DNA from: Nymphaea colorata
Taxonomy: Eukaryota; Streptophyta; Magnoliopsida; Nymphaeales; Nymphaeaceae
Length of the DNA stretch: 64,000 nucleotides
Direction: 5' to 3'
NCBI RefSeq assembly: GCF_008831285.2
Contig: NC_045144.1
Span: 14,497,858-14,561,857, forward strand
Shown here piece by piece: positions 11,568-24,453 of the stretch. Below the pieces are notes generated by a model. The model was not told the origin of the DNA. It worked only from the letters and a program-made list of their open reading frames with translations, and did no database searches. Each line of letters begins with the position of its first letter. The first letter of the stretch is position 1. Position numbers and translations under genes: made by a program.

Positions 11568-12274
11568 CTGTATTACATGGGCGTGAGGTTAGGTTGAGTT
11601 TCTGAAAAAAGGAAAAATTTGGTTCAGACTTAAGCTAGGCGTAGGCTTAACCTATGTGTTGTCTTTGGAAAAATAAGTTTTGATGAGGAATTAGAATGGG
11701 CTGGGCATGTGGTTAGGTAATCCATGAAATGTTTACGAAAAGCTAGCTTAGGTTCATGTAGCCCCTAAGTTAAGTTTATGAAAAAACATGTGTGGTAGAA
11801 AATGACCAAAATACCCCTTTGTGTTATTGTGGTCTAAAACAAGTACAAATAAAGAAATGGGCTGGACCTAAGGATCACATATACCTTATGTTTGTGCAGA
11901 AGAATGTGTCTCAAAAAATAACCATTTTAACTAGAGTTCCAAATGAATTTTCTCAATCACACTCAACCGACTTGCGGCCAAGTTCGAAAATAGTCTGGTT
12001 AAAAGCTTGTTGAAAATCCAGACTGATCTAAAAATCAAAAACAAATTTTTTCCAAGCCGTATGCGGCATGTTTATAACGGAAAATCAAGAAAGGCCACAA
12101 AAATCATATTTTTAATAAAATTATTAAGTCAACTTGAAGGTACTTGGGAAATCTAACTACCTATAAAGACATGCTAAATGATACGAGAAATTCACTTTAA
12201 TTTTGTTGAATTGAACTCAACAATAATTTCAAAGTGTAGCATGTACTAGGAATGAGGTCCATGGCAGTTAGAAC
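11568..12274. other. Intergenic DNA without recognisable features
   Basis: I saw no open frame with a domain, no terminal repeat and no tandem array. A 73-codon frame at 11792-12013 has no recognisable content. Confidence 0.45.
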
Positions 12275-12693
12275 TAAATTGAACTCAAACCTGAAAGAAT
12301 TAACTCAAACCAAACTAAAAGAGTATTGATTTACTCATGATAGACATAATCCCTACTCGATTTCAGCTCTCTATTACGTTCACTTCAAATTCAATTCAAA
12401 CACCTTGAAAAATGAAAGAGAAAACACTCAAAATTAAATTGAACTCAAAACAGGATGAATGAACTCAAACTAAACTGAGGGAAGATTAATCCATACATGA
12501 TAAACATAATCCTAGCTCAGTTTTAGCAAGATCTTAGGGGTTGAACTCAAATTCAGTTCAAACCACTTAAAATATAAGAGAGAAGCTTTTATTGATACGT
12601 GATAAACATGGTCCCTACCTTGGTTTTTAGCTCAATCTTTTAGGTTGAGCTCAAATTCAGCTCAAACCCTTGAGAATAGGAGAGAGAAAAATC
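12275..12693. repeat. Degenerate ~160-bp tandem repeat, about 2.6 copies
   Basis: Units begin at about 12275, 12437 and 12590. They share TTGAACTCAAA, CATGATAAACATAATCC and AAATTCAGTTCAAACC followed by a GAGAGAAAA end. The units are clearly diverged. There is no coding potential. Confidence 0.65.
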
Positions 12694-12852
12694 TACTAGA
12701 AATCTGCAAATTAGTATATGATTGAAGCTTGGGTTGGGTGACTCAAAGTCAGTGAAATAAATTTTCTCACCGTGAAGGTAAATTTATTTTGACTTGGTTG
12801 AGCTGAGGTCACATGTGAGTTGATTTGAGATACAGTGGAGCTGGCTTCATAC

Positions 12853-14184
12853 CTATGTCACCTAGGTATGAGTACGAGCACTGGTACGGGTATGGGTAAG
12901 TTTTTGCTAACCTTGCGGTGATAATATTATTTTTTAATTAAAAAAATTGTAAATTTTGAGAAAACAAAAAAATTGTTATCGAACTTCTTATACAAACCAG
13001 AATCTCTGAGTGAGAAACAGCTAATGAACAAACTAAGTAATGAAAATTAACAATAAAAAGCAAATGAAATAGGAATTCGTGTGAAAAAAAAAAAAATCAA
13101 AGGGACGGATCATGGCTTTCCTCCATTAAAATCAGAATTTGAGTTCCCAACTTCCAAGCTATATATCTGAGCGAAGAAATAATCCACCACAATCATAGGG
13201 ACGGATCATGGCTTTCCTCCATTAAAATCAGAATTTGAGTTCCCAACTTCCAAGCTATATATCTGAGCGAAGAAATAATCCACCACTTCACTTATCGCTG
13301 AATGAATTTGATGCAAAAAATGACAAAAGGGTTTCTTGTAACATATGTATGAATAAAATGAAATGAATGAAGAAACGAATCAAAGGCATGGAAACGAAAA
13401 ATGAATCAACAGGAGACTCCAAGCGACTCAGTTTGAGCACTCGGGAAGAAGTAGGGGATCAGAGAGGGAATGGAAACATATGTAGGAATAAAATGAAATG
13501 AATGAAGAAAAGAATCAAAGGAATGGAAACAAAAATGAATCAGAGAGGAAGAGAAGTAGGGGATCGACGCATATTACTGATTGACTGAATGCGATGGACG
13601 AGGAACCCTAACAAGTGCGAGGAAGAAACCGAACGACGAATGTCGCCCACTCACCCTCCGTCGCCTCCATCGCCCTTGCCATCCACTGGTAGTCCATCGT
13701 CGGTCGCTGTCTGCCACTGCTGCTCAAAAAATCAGAATCTCCTAGCACCCGTCTGAACATGTGTGAACACTAAAAAATTTTATACATATAAATGACCATT
13801 TAACCCTTCACCATAAAATTTCCAAATGGATTTTCATTGACAAAATTTGAAGAACAAGGGCCATTTCTGAACCAAACATACCAACATTGAACACCTAGAC
13901 CAAGATCACCTAGGTCATTTAAATTAGAGATTACCATTTTATCCTTGAATGCATCGCACCTAGAAAATATGAATTTTCATCAAAATTTCTAAGAATTTTC
14001 TAGCATTTGAGTAGGCCATTTTTCAATTTTTCATGAATCTGGGACTCACCAAAGTTAGCACACCAAAGTTATTATAGTATGAATAGTTTGAATCTGGTTT
14101 CGACCTGAAATCAGATCCAAACATACCACCACTCACCGCCGTACTGGTACTGCCATACTGGCCCGGCATACCACGATGACATAG
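12853..14184. mobile_element. Non-autonomous hAT element (CTATGTCA family) with cargo
   Basis: The left end reads CTATGTCACCTAGGTATG. The right end, reverse-complemented, reads CTATGTCATCGTGGTATG. CTTCATAC flanks both sides (12845-12852 and 14185-14192), a perfect 8-bp TSD. The ends match the hAT elements at 41668-42592 and 53746-56666, including GTACGGGT-type subterminal repeats. No transposase is present. The interior holds a 96-bp tandem duplication, other direct repeats (13341-13410 with 13476-13545) and a GC-rich block at 13560-13735 that looks unlike the AT-rich surroundings. The right end lies in the loop of an inverted repeat that extends outside the element. Confidence 0.75.
13095..13286. 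repeat. Perfect 96-bp tandem duplication
   Basis: Copies at 13095-13190 and 13191-13286 differ at one base that I can see. The near-identity marks this as a recent event inside an older transposon. Confidence 0.93.
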
Positions 14185-14328
14185 CTTCATACTATATAAC
14201 TTTGGTGAGCTAACTTTGGTGACTCCCAGATTCATGAAAAATTAAAAAATGAATTACTCAAATGCTAGAAAATTCTTAGAAATTTTGATGAAAATTCATA
14301 TTTTCTAGGTGCGATGCATTCAAGGATA
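13940..14328. repeat. Long inverted repeat, arms ~145 bp
   Basis: The left arm (about 13940-14086) and right arm (about 14186-14328) are near-perfect reverse complements. For example TATCCTTGAATGCATCGCAC at 13940 matches the end of the right arm. The ~100-bp loop contains the right end of the hAT element at 14184, so one arm is inside that element and the other in its flank. Confidence 0.9.
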
Positions 14329-14340
14329 CTTTCCTCCATG

Positions 14341-14432
14341 GGTAAATGATTCGTATCAATTCCGATATACACGAGGATCTGGCAACAGCGTAAATGATTC
14401 TTATCAATTGTGATACACGAGAATCTGACAGC
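14341..14432. repeat. ~46-bp direct repeat, two copies
   Basis: GTAAATGATTCGTATCAATT at 14341 and GTAAATGATTCTTATCAATT at 14389 each lead into a TACACGAGRATCTG block. Confidence 0.8.
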
Positions 14433-14434
14433 TT

Positions 14435-16690
<2,256 letters not shown>

Positions 16691-17095
16691 AAAGATCGGG
16701 CAAACTGAAGATGACTTTTGTTAAGAGCCGGTTTGGGCCTCCAATGCACGTGCCCGATATTAGAATGTTTGATCACTTGGTATATCTGCTTTAAATAATA
16801 ATGCATGCATGGTGTTGTTAGGGCGTAGTTGGGGCTAGCGACGGAGCCACATGTGGTTTGGTGTAATTGCCCAGACCAGGATATATTTTATTTTTAAAAT
16901 TGATGCCTTAATCATATAAATATTAGAAAATCTCCTGTTACGCATCGTTGTAGTAAAAAGTTTAGCAAATCTCTACAAAATTTTTAGTAAAAAAAGAAAC
17001 AGCAAAAAGACAACAGAACCGGAAACCTCCTTTACGCATCGATTTTAGCAAGAGTGACAATTTACAGAGAGCCGATTACAATTCTTAAAATTTCA
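16691..17095. other. Spacer between duplicated segments, no gene
   Basis: A 22-bp near-duplicate (CCTCCAATGCACRTGCCCG at 16635 and 16740) is the only structure seen. The rest is AT-rich without domains. Confidence 0.4.
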
Positions 17096-17480
17096 ATAAC
17101 AAGCTATGCAGAAATTTATATAATGCTCACATGGATTTTTCTGATTTTTTTTTTGAGGAGTTAGATGATGATGAAATCGTTGAAAGTGTTGAATAAAATC
17201 AAGATATTGGTACTCTATTGACAATGTAATATGTATTGATGTACTAATTATGAAGTATGACCGTATGAATTTGATTTTGAATTAAAGTATATTTCTTGTT
17301 GAATGTTGACTGATGGTTGATAATGATTAGCAAATTGTAATTTTCATCTTGTTATTTATAATTTTTTGGTTTATGATAATTTTGTCAAATATATTATATA
17401 CATATTATTATTATTACTATAATAAATTAACAATAATAAATACTCTTGCTGCACTACCGCATTTAAATTTTCAACTTTTC
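17096..17480 (+). pseudogene. 3' fragment of a hAT transposon
   Basis: Text from 17145 matches the last exon and 3' UTR of the hAT transposase element at 56230-56590. Examples are an acidic end reading ELDDDEIVE, then TGTAATATGTATTGATG, TATATTTCTTGTTGAATGTT and AATACTCTTGCTGCACTACC. It stops before the GCACCCGC-rich right terminus. It is therefore a truncated relative, with a stop in the remaining coding stretch and no transposase core. Confidence 0.75.
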
Positions 17481-17604
17481 TTTTGGTGTTCAATACATTT
17501 TTCCCGTGGTAAAAAATCCATGGATTTTTCTAGGTGCATCAAAAGCACCCTAATCTTTATTTTTAATGGGGAAGTGTAACCAAAGCTAACTTAGTTTATG
17601 AAAC

Positions 17605-17608
<4 letters not shown>

Positions 17609-17688
<80 letters not shown>
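17609..17688. repeat. (TA)n microsatellite
   Basis: About 40 TA units lie upstream of duplication copy B. Copy A is likewise preceded by a TA tract (ending 14605), suggesting the tract was part of the duplicated unit. Confidence 0.95.
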
Positions 17689-17691
<3 letters not shown>

Positions 17692-18109
17692 TCTCAATGC
17701 TGACTCCAGTTAAACTAAACATTGAAAAACATCAAATATTCTCCGTTGGATTCAGAATCGAAGAGCCCAAATCAACACGCTTTTCTCTCTCTCCATGCAT
17801 CTCTTCTCTGTCCTATGACTTATTTGTCCTAATCAAAACCGTCCGATCTTCATCCGATCTTAAGATCGAACGGGCCTCAAGCTGTTCATTCATTTTTTAT
17901 TATTATTTTTCTCACTTCTCTCTCCCTGATCCTGCCTCTCTCCCTTTGCTTCATTTCTTTCAAAAAAATAAAGGAGTTGAGGAAGGGGAGAGGCGGCCAT
18001 GCCGGCGTGTTCCTCCTAATAACTACAGATATTAGATATATGATCTTCTGCATGTTCCTCCCAAGGAAAAGAAGAAGATATAGGACAAATGGAGTTTGGG
18101 TTATTTAAT
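17689..18109. other. Spacer before duplication copy B
   Basis: The text is CT-rich with no convincing gene. An imperfect palindrome (CCGTCCGATCT ... AGATCGAACGG, 17839-17873) is present. The open frame that starts in the TA repeat and continues here is not credible. Confidence 0.4.
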
Positions 18110-18538
18110 ATTGCATGGTTGTGCAGCTTTCTATATTTTTAATAGCTGCTGCATGCTATCTATGTATTTATTCAATTGTAAGAAGAAGTTCGCCCCACAG
18201 GAAGAAAAATTAAAATGTGGTACGTAGCTTGTAAACAAAAATGATTCAGTGTAAAGAAAGTAGCATTTTGAAATTGTTTGTACCCTACGTGTTGCTCAAA
18301 CCAAGAAGACGGACTCTACTAGATCTTAGGACTCCAATCATCAGGAGAATTAATCGGCACTCTCAAGCAAAAGATATGATTTGTTTATGTATTTCTATCT
18401 GAACCCAGTGATTTCCGCAATTTCCCAAACGGGTTATTAATCACCTAGCATTTCAATTAAAGCTCTGCTCAATATTAGTAGTTTGTTTGGTTTCCTTTTT
18501 TGAATACTTTTATATACTTGGACTTTTAACTGATTGAA

Positions 18539-18739
18539 CAGGGGTATAACCAGAAATTAGAAATTTTTTATGAGAGGGTCAATCATTTTTTCTAAATTTT
18601 GACTAGGGTTAAAATATCATTTTTTTAAAATTTTTATATAAAACAAGTGAAATTTTTTAAAATTTACATGTAACCTTAAAAAAAATTGAGGTGGGGCCAA
18701 GGCCCATGTGAGCCGAGCCCTACCTTGACTCCACCACTA
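18539..18739. mobile_element. 201-bp hAT-type MITE ('CAGGGGT' family)
   Basis: It starts CAGGGGTATAACC and ends CTCCACCACTA. The flanks TGATTGAA (18531-18538) and TGGTTGAG (18740-18747) agree at 6 of 8 bases. Copy A has the uninterrupted sequence GGGATGAATATGATTTTTGA at about 15070, a paralogous empty site. It shares its start and a GGTGGGGCCA... GGCC internal block with the 199-bp MITE at 30348-30546. Confidence 0.72.
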
Positions 18740-19047
18740 TGGTTGAGTATGATTTTTGAAGTTTAACTTTGGCTGACCCGACCCTCTACAAGATTCGTAC
18801 GCATCTAATTCGATTCTAATCCTTCGTATGTGCACATTCCTTGCTCATGCATTTATTTCTTTTTTTTTCTTTTTCTTTTTTACTTTTTCTTTCTCCATGT
18901 GCACTCTCAAAAAACATAGTTTTGAGAAATGAGTTTTGTGAAAGCTTGGGTTTTTTACTAATTTTTAAACCTAATTTGTGTGCTTGGATGACAAAATAAA
19001 GATAAAATTTTTGTTAATAACCTAGTTTAGAGCGGTGGGTGGTTTCG

Positions 19048-19200
19048 AAATGGTGTCTTGAGTGGTTAGGATGGCGAAACAGTGAATGATAAGTCATCAG
19101 TTCAATTCTTGATGGTACTATTTATTTGGACTACAAACGGTAGATGTGCACACTTAGTTGATGGGTATTTCATTTCTCATTAAGCAGTCATAGGCCCTAA
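19048..19200 (+). mobile_element. Possible tRNA-derived SINE
   Basis: TGTCTTGAGTGGTTAGGATG resembles a tRNA-Ser/Leu type A box, and CAGTTCAATTCTTG about 55 bp later resembles a B box. The stretch is absent from duplication copy A. No poly-A tail or TSD could be fixed, so this is tentative. Confidence 0.28.
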
Positions 19201-20055
19201 GAGCACGTAGAAGAGAAAGAGGAAAGGACATTTAGCCTTTTTGGGGTATTTCTAACGAGAACATGTTCTAACAAATTAATTGCAGCCTAACTATGAGTAC
19301 ACAACTATGAATCCTACGTTTTCTCAAAAGAGAATTAGTTTATATGCACATTTTTGTTCAAATTGGTGAAGTGGCTTAATATACACTACTTTCTTTCTCC
19401 CCGTTAAAAAAATTGTGCGGACGGTGCGCGCCTCAGAGTATTTTAGGAGACCAATTTCCCATTAACGGACAGATGCGCTACTGGTAGAGAAGAGACTGAA
19501 TGTAGTTGGTTCAATTAGTGCAACGTCTCTCTCAAGTACGTTTGACTCATTTAAATGGATTTATTGTCTTTGTCTATCGGGTAGTTATCCTTTTATCACT
19601 CTTTCCATGAATTTTGAAGCTTCATTCCCAAGCTCTATTCTAAGTTTGATTGGTGAGTATATTTCCAAACTTGTATCATTACAAAGAATCTTATTTTTGT
19701 TTATCGACGTGCCCGAGTGGATCCCAACTTAGGACAGGCGTCGAGTAAGCCCGACCCGTTGACACGTTTTTCGTAGTAAATTAGTAGTGGATAATGTCCG
19801 TGATTGAAGGGTTCAATTCCAAAATGAATGAAAAGATCAGGTAGCAGTAGTTATGAAAAGTTACAGTTTGGTATGTCAGTGTTTTCACTGCTTTTACTAC
19901 GTTGCAATGGTAGTTTAATTAACACTGACAGACCAATTTATACCTCCTAAAAACTAGTTCGTTACAAGTTTCAAGATCTGAATTTATGTTGTCCCATTCT
20001 TTAATATGCTATCTATCTATTTATAGCTGCAATAAATTTACCATGGTATAAAAAA

Positions 20056-20262
20056 TTGCAGCTTGCCATTGCTTACATTATATTGTGGAAATGGTATTTC
20101 GTAGGTGTTATTTGGCAGCGAGGTACTTCTATCTCTCACCTATTCTTCGCTGATGATGTTTTGCTGTTTTGTCAAGCCAATTGGCGTACCATAACCAAGC
20201 TGGCCAACATCCTATCTTCATTGACGAGTAGCTCTGGAATCATCTATCATAAATATTGAAGC
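20056..20262 (+). pseudogene. LINE reverse-transcriptase fragment
   Basis: The frame reads ISHLFFADDVLLFCQAN and then a LANILSSLTSSSG stretch. This is the catalytic FADD block and following helix of plant non-LTR (L1-type) reverse transcriptases. About 60 residues survive of a normally >1,000-residue protein. It lies in a ~340-bp block missing from duplication copy A, so it arrived after the duplication. Confidence 0.82.
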
Positions 20263-20882
20263 AGATTCATGAAACACGAAAACAATTGTTCCATATATTT
20301 ACACCTTGTTTTTGGAGCATATTCATAAGACAATCATTTAATGTCTCTGCAGACAAAGAACCACTTAATCGCAATTGCTAGTTGCGACATGCCTTAGTTG
20401 AACTACAACAAGTTAAGCTTTAGCTGTCAAGAAGAGGTTGTAATTTAAATTTGGTAGCCAATTAATACTGCATAAGTCTAATAGTGCTGGAGTCGGCTCG
20501 GACCCAACGTGTATCTGATCTGAATATGCCATGAAGAAAAGCTAGTGTGTTTGGAGAATTTATTAGAGTTGTCCGTGTTGTCTTGTTCTTCTGGACTCCT
20601 GATCTGATTCTAAATGTAAAGATCCATGTACTCGCTCCAAATTCATGTAATTGGATCCATGTAGATCTAAAAATGTATGATTAGACCCAGAATCATCAGA
20701 TTCAATTTTCCGCTATTTAAAGAGGCCTATAAGGGTTTGATTATATAAGATATTTAAAAACTTTCAAAACCAAGAAATCTTATATTGTTTAGAAGTTAAT
20801 AATTTTCAATACGCCCCGGTTGGGTTGCTGGTGAGAAGCCTCTAGTGCAGATGAACAGTCAACTTGGTTATAACAAATTTTT

Positions 20883-21143
20883 GTGTGGAATAAGGGAGCG
20901 CCATCGTGCAGGGGATGGGCGGAGTCTGGTAAGTATTATGATAGGAAAATGGGTGAAAGAAACGAGGCTCTTTATGGAGGCAGTCGTTCATCTGTTCAGT
21001 ATCAGTCTGTGTCATCTGTTCAGTATCAGTCAATGTCCATCACATCAGATAGCGCACCATTGAAATCATACCAGCCTGTAGAAAAGCATGTCAACAATTT
21101 CTTTTACTTTAACGAATGCCACTTGAACAAGCTCTACCGGTGA
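20883..21143 (+). other. Unidentified open frame with Ser/Tyr-rich composition
   Basis: An 86-codon frame contains a 24-bp tandem repeat (20989 and 21013) giving SSVQYQSV/SSVQYQSM. The composition looks more coding-like than its neighbours, but I recognise no family, start context or exon partner. An overlapping 160-codon frame (21116-21598) is equally unsupported. It could be a captured or decayed exon, or chance. Confidence 0.2.
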
Positions 21144-21665
21144 AATCACCTCCCGCCGATGAACCGGATGCGATGGGTAGCCACCCTTTGCAGCTTTCCC
21201 CTCTTCGCATAAGATGCGTGGTCGTCCCACCTCCGCCCTCTGGTTTTCCCTTTTTAACTTTGTTTCAGGCAAAGCGAGGAAAACTCGAGCAGTCGAGGAT
21301 TTGGGCCAGTGCTTTATGGGACCGGTTTCTAGCCAAACCAGGTTTTGGGTCCGATTCGGGTACGTATCTCTTCATATATGGGTTAATGGGTCAGAATTTG
21401 GGTTCAAACATGCTTTTTCCATTTTCATTGATTGGATCCGGTGCGCTATCGCTCCAGTTCAAGTTTGAGTTCCTAGTCCAAATCCTCCACCGAAGCCACT
21501 ACCTTGAGCGGTTAAGGAGAAGATGTTTGGTGGCCCACCACTCTAGCATTAGCAGGCCTAGGGGTATCTTTTGGACCGATCCATACCATTTTAGGTGAAG
21601 TCTCGTTTTAGCATATTGATACGTTTAAAATTCATCGAGGACGACTCTTTTCCGACCAGGGAGAC

Positions 21666-21957
21666 TGATGCAGAGCGAAAGCAGATCCAAATATTGTAAT
21701 TTGATCTAAACAAGTTTAAATGCTTGTAAGTGGCTCCAGATCCACAATCCATCCCTTTCTCTATAAAAAGGGACGTGGGTTCATTTTGAAGCATGGTTGA
21801 AAAAGTTGAAAAGAAATACAAGCTTATTGTTAGCTTTTCTTCTGTTCTTTCCTTTCGTCTAGTCACTTTTTGAGTTCTAGTCAGTTTAAGCTCAACTTTA
21901 GTTTAGTAGTGAATGCAAATGGGTTAAGATTACTTAATCTTACTCCATCTTGCATCA
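21666..21957 (+). mobile_element. Possible solo LTR
   Basis: The 292-bp stretch begins TGATGCA and ends TGCATCA, a 7-bp inverted terminus of LTR type. It contains TATAAAAAG (21762-21770) in the position of an LTR promoter. The flanking 5-mers (GAGAC, GATTC) do not match, so the TSD test fails or has decayed. Confidence 0.38.
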
Positions 21958-22491
21958 GATTCCAAAGCTACTGCAGTTAAATTTGACTCTTGCCGAATGG
22001 ATGTTAACTGGTCACCGATTTCTTTCCAAATATCATCAAATCATGTCAGGTTCATATAAATATGAAAGATACTATTCTTTCTTGGAAAGTATCAGGAGTA
22101 GGTCCATTGTGACGTGAAGATAGGACCCAGACAGATTGACAGTTGAAGAAATTGACCGATGCATAGCGAAATCGAGCGCGGTGATCTCACCCACGCTATG
22201 AGATTCGAATGGTAAGAAGGAATGGTATCAAAGGGTTTAGGAGGATAGGTGATGAGTCGGTGGGTATCGCCGCCCAGAACTTGTGGACGGCTCACGGTGA
22301 TGATCGACCAGAAGCATGATCAAAGCATATGTCAAAGCATATGCCAAAGCAGAGGCAGAGAGAGAGAGAGAGGTGGACCAGCGAGAAAAGAACGAGAGAG
22401 GCGTGTAAAGTGGACCGAAGAGAAGAGCGAGCTGCGTCACTCTCAGCCCTCAGAGACTCCGAAGGGCTAAAGCCAAAATAAATACTATCAA

Positions 22492-22493
<2 letters not shown>

Positions 22494-22529
<36 letters not shown>

Positions 22530-22586
22530 AGGGAGAATGAAAAAGCAAAGAGGGCAGAAGAGAGAGAGAGAGAGAGAGAGAGAGAT
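22494..22586. repeat. Opposed (CT)n and (GA)n tracts
   Basis: A CT tract (22494-22523) and a GA tract (22561-22586) flank about 37 bp, forming a potential hairpin. Another GA tract is at 22359-22370. Open frames through them are repeat artefacts. Confidence 0.9.
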
Positions 22587-23640
22587 CAGGAAAGCCCGGA
22601 AGGAACCACTCTTTTTGGTCATTTGGCACCATCGGAAAGGGGACAAGAAACATGTCAAACAAGTGAACCCACACAAAACACGTCACCCCTCTATCTCTCC
22701 CGCGACAAAAAGAAAGAATCCAATGCTGGAAAGCCAACCGATACATCTCGGTTCATGACAGCCCCCAAACTCAGACCTCCGCTCTCAAAAAAATCTCACA
22801 GTATCCATCCATCGTCCATACGTCACCTCCAGCCACTAGGTCCGATTAGGAAAAAGCTTCTGATGTCTCCACAAACCTTCCCCCCCCGGCGCCGGCAGCT
22901 TCCTTGTCACCTTTCTGCATTTACTTGCTTTAGTTAAGCTTTTTCCAAATCCCATCATCACCACCGACTCGACTGCAGAGATAAGGTCTTGCCTAAAACC
23001 AGGAAAGATGCAGACGTAACCATCCCCATCTCTCTTATCCATTAGTCGTAAACTCCGTTGACAAGCTTCAGCCTCCCAAGCAACCTCCAACTCCAGATCC
23101 CACCTTCCTGATCTGACGATGGCACACATCGCCCCGACATGGAAGAACGTCGCGATTAGTGGATCACCGTTTTGAACGAGTCCGTCGCCAGGCCCGGACG
23201 ACTCGGATATCCAGTGGCTCAGAAAAAAAAGAGGAGTCAGAAGCTTTTACCATTTCCGAAGTCGAATTCCCCTCGAAAAATATCAGAAAATAAATGCAAG
23301 ATAGGAAATATAAACAAAGGACCGAAATTTCAAAATTCGAAATATGATGATTGAGAGATTGAATATTTACATCAATGGGGAAGCAACCCGATTACAAAAA
23401 TTAACAGAAAAGTACTCGAACCCCGGACGTTTTCATACCAATATACAGATTCAGCCGCGGGCAGAGACGCAAAAGTAGACGACCCAAAGAGGATAAAGAA
23501 ACCAGGAAGCCACAAACAAATTCCATATCTCCTACCTACAACTCCCAGAAACCACAACCCTCTACTACTTACTATCTGTGATATCGTTCGTAGAGCTACT
23601 GAAAGAGCTAAACGAAAAAACCTAAAGAGCCTAATTTCTG
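22587..23640. other. GC-richer flank downstream of the 23.9-24.6 kb gene
   Basis: This region is less AT-rich than the rest of the window. A 97-codon minus-strand frame (22836-23129) is the longest coherent stretch, but I recognise nothing in it. It may be 3' flank of the minus-strand gene or a separate exon. Confidence 0.3.
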
Positions 23641-23881
23641 AGAGGAAGGGGCAATCTATCCCCCCGTCCTCTCTTATTTCAAAGAACTCATTTACATATT
23701 ACATATACAGCTTGACAGATGGTGTAAGGATGTACAAAAGCGAAGCACCAAAACACAAAATCTTCCTTCAAAAGACTTCATTTCTCCTGGTTGAAATTTC
23801 TGACAAAACTCTAAAATCACGTAGATTTCTCTCGATTTGGTGGTGTCAAAATGATTCATGTAGTTAGTGGGGAGGGACGGA

Positions 23882-24415
23882 TCAGGCCACCGCCGGGATG
23901 CTGCAACCCCTTCGATCTCGATCGAGGCAGTCAAAACCTTCGATTCTGACGGCAGCGGGCTTGTGCCCGAAAGTAGCCCTAGCACATCCCTTTCGAGCAG
24001 AGGATGGAGAAGAGGAGGATGGAGAAGACGATGCCGGCGACGAAGAAAAACCGGCCGGCAAAGGAAAAGGCACCGGGGAAAGGTCCTTGCGCCCCTCCGT
24101 GAAGCGGGCATCGTGAACCAGAGGGTTCGCAGACCGGCTCGGAGGAGACCCGCAGAAGTAAGGAGGCGAGCCGCAACCGGTCTGGTCGCCACCGTACACG
24201 CCCTGTCGACAAAGACACAACCCCAAAAAAGCGGATCAATTTTCCCTCTAAAAAAAATTGAAAAACAATGAAATTAGGTTTCGGCGAAGACGCTAACCTT
24301 TGCAAACAAGATGTCCAGAAGTTCCAAGCCGGCTTTGGAGTCGATCTGGTCCTTCGAATGGCTGATACATGACAAGATATTAGCCTCCTATCGACAGATC
24401 CACAGAGAGACAAAC

Positions 24416-24453
<38 letters not shown>

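Larger units (their letters stand above)
18110..20887. repeat. Segmental duplication, copy B
   Basis: This is the partner of copy A (14606-16690) in the same orientation, 3.5 kb downstream. It is longer because of insertions: a 201-bp MITE (18539-18739), a possible SINE (19048-19200) and a block at about 20003-20340 holding LINE reverse-transcriptase text. It has no gene of its own. Confidence 0.8.

Noticed and set aside
13940-14328. Inverted repeat read as an independent fold-back MITE or microRNA precursor
   Set aside because: The loop contains a hAT end with a perfect TSD, and the flanks of the inverted repeat show no TSD of their own. Arms of this length do not by themselves indicate a miRNA.
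23867-24271. 134-codon plus-strand frame rich in Arg across the gene island, and the 166- and 186-codon minus-strand frames over the same bases
   Set aside because: They overlap the spliced minus-strand gene out of frame. Only the spliced frame shows splice sites in phase and a conserved-looking protein.
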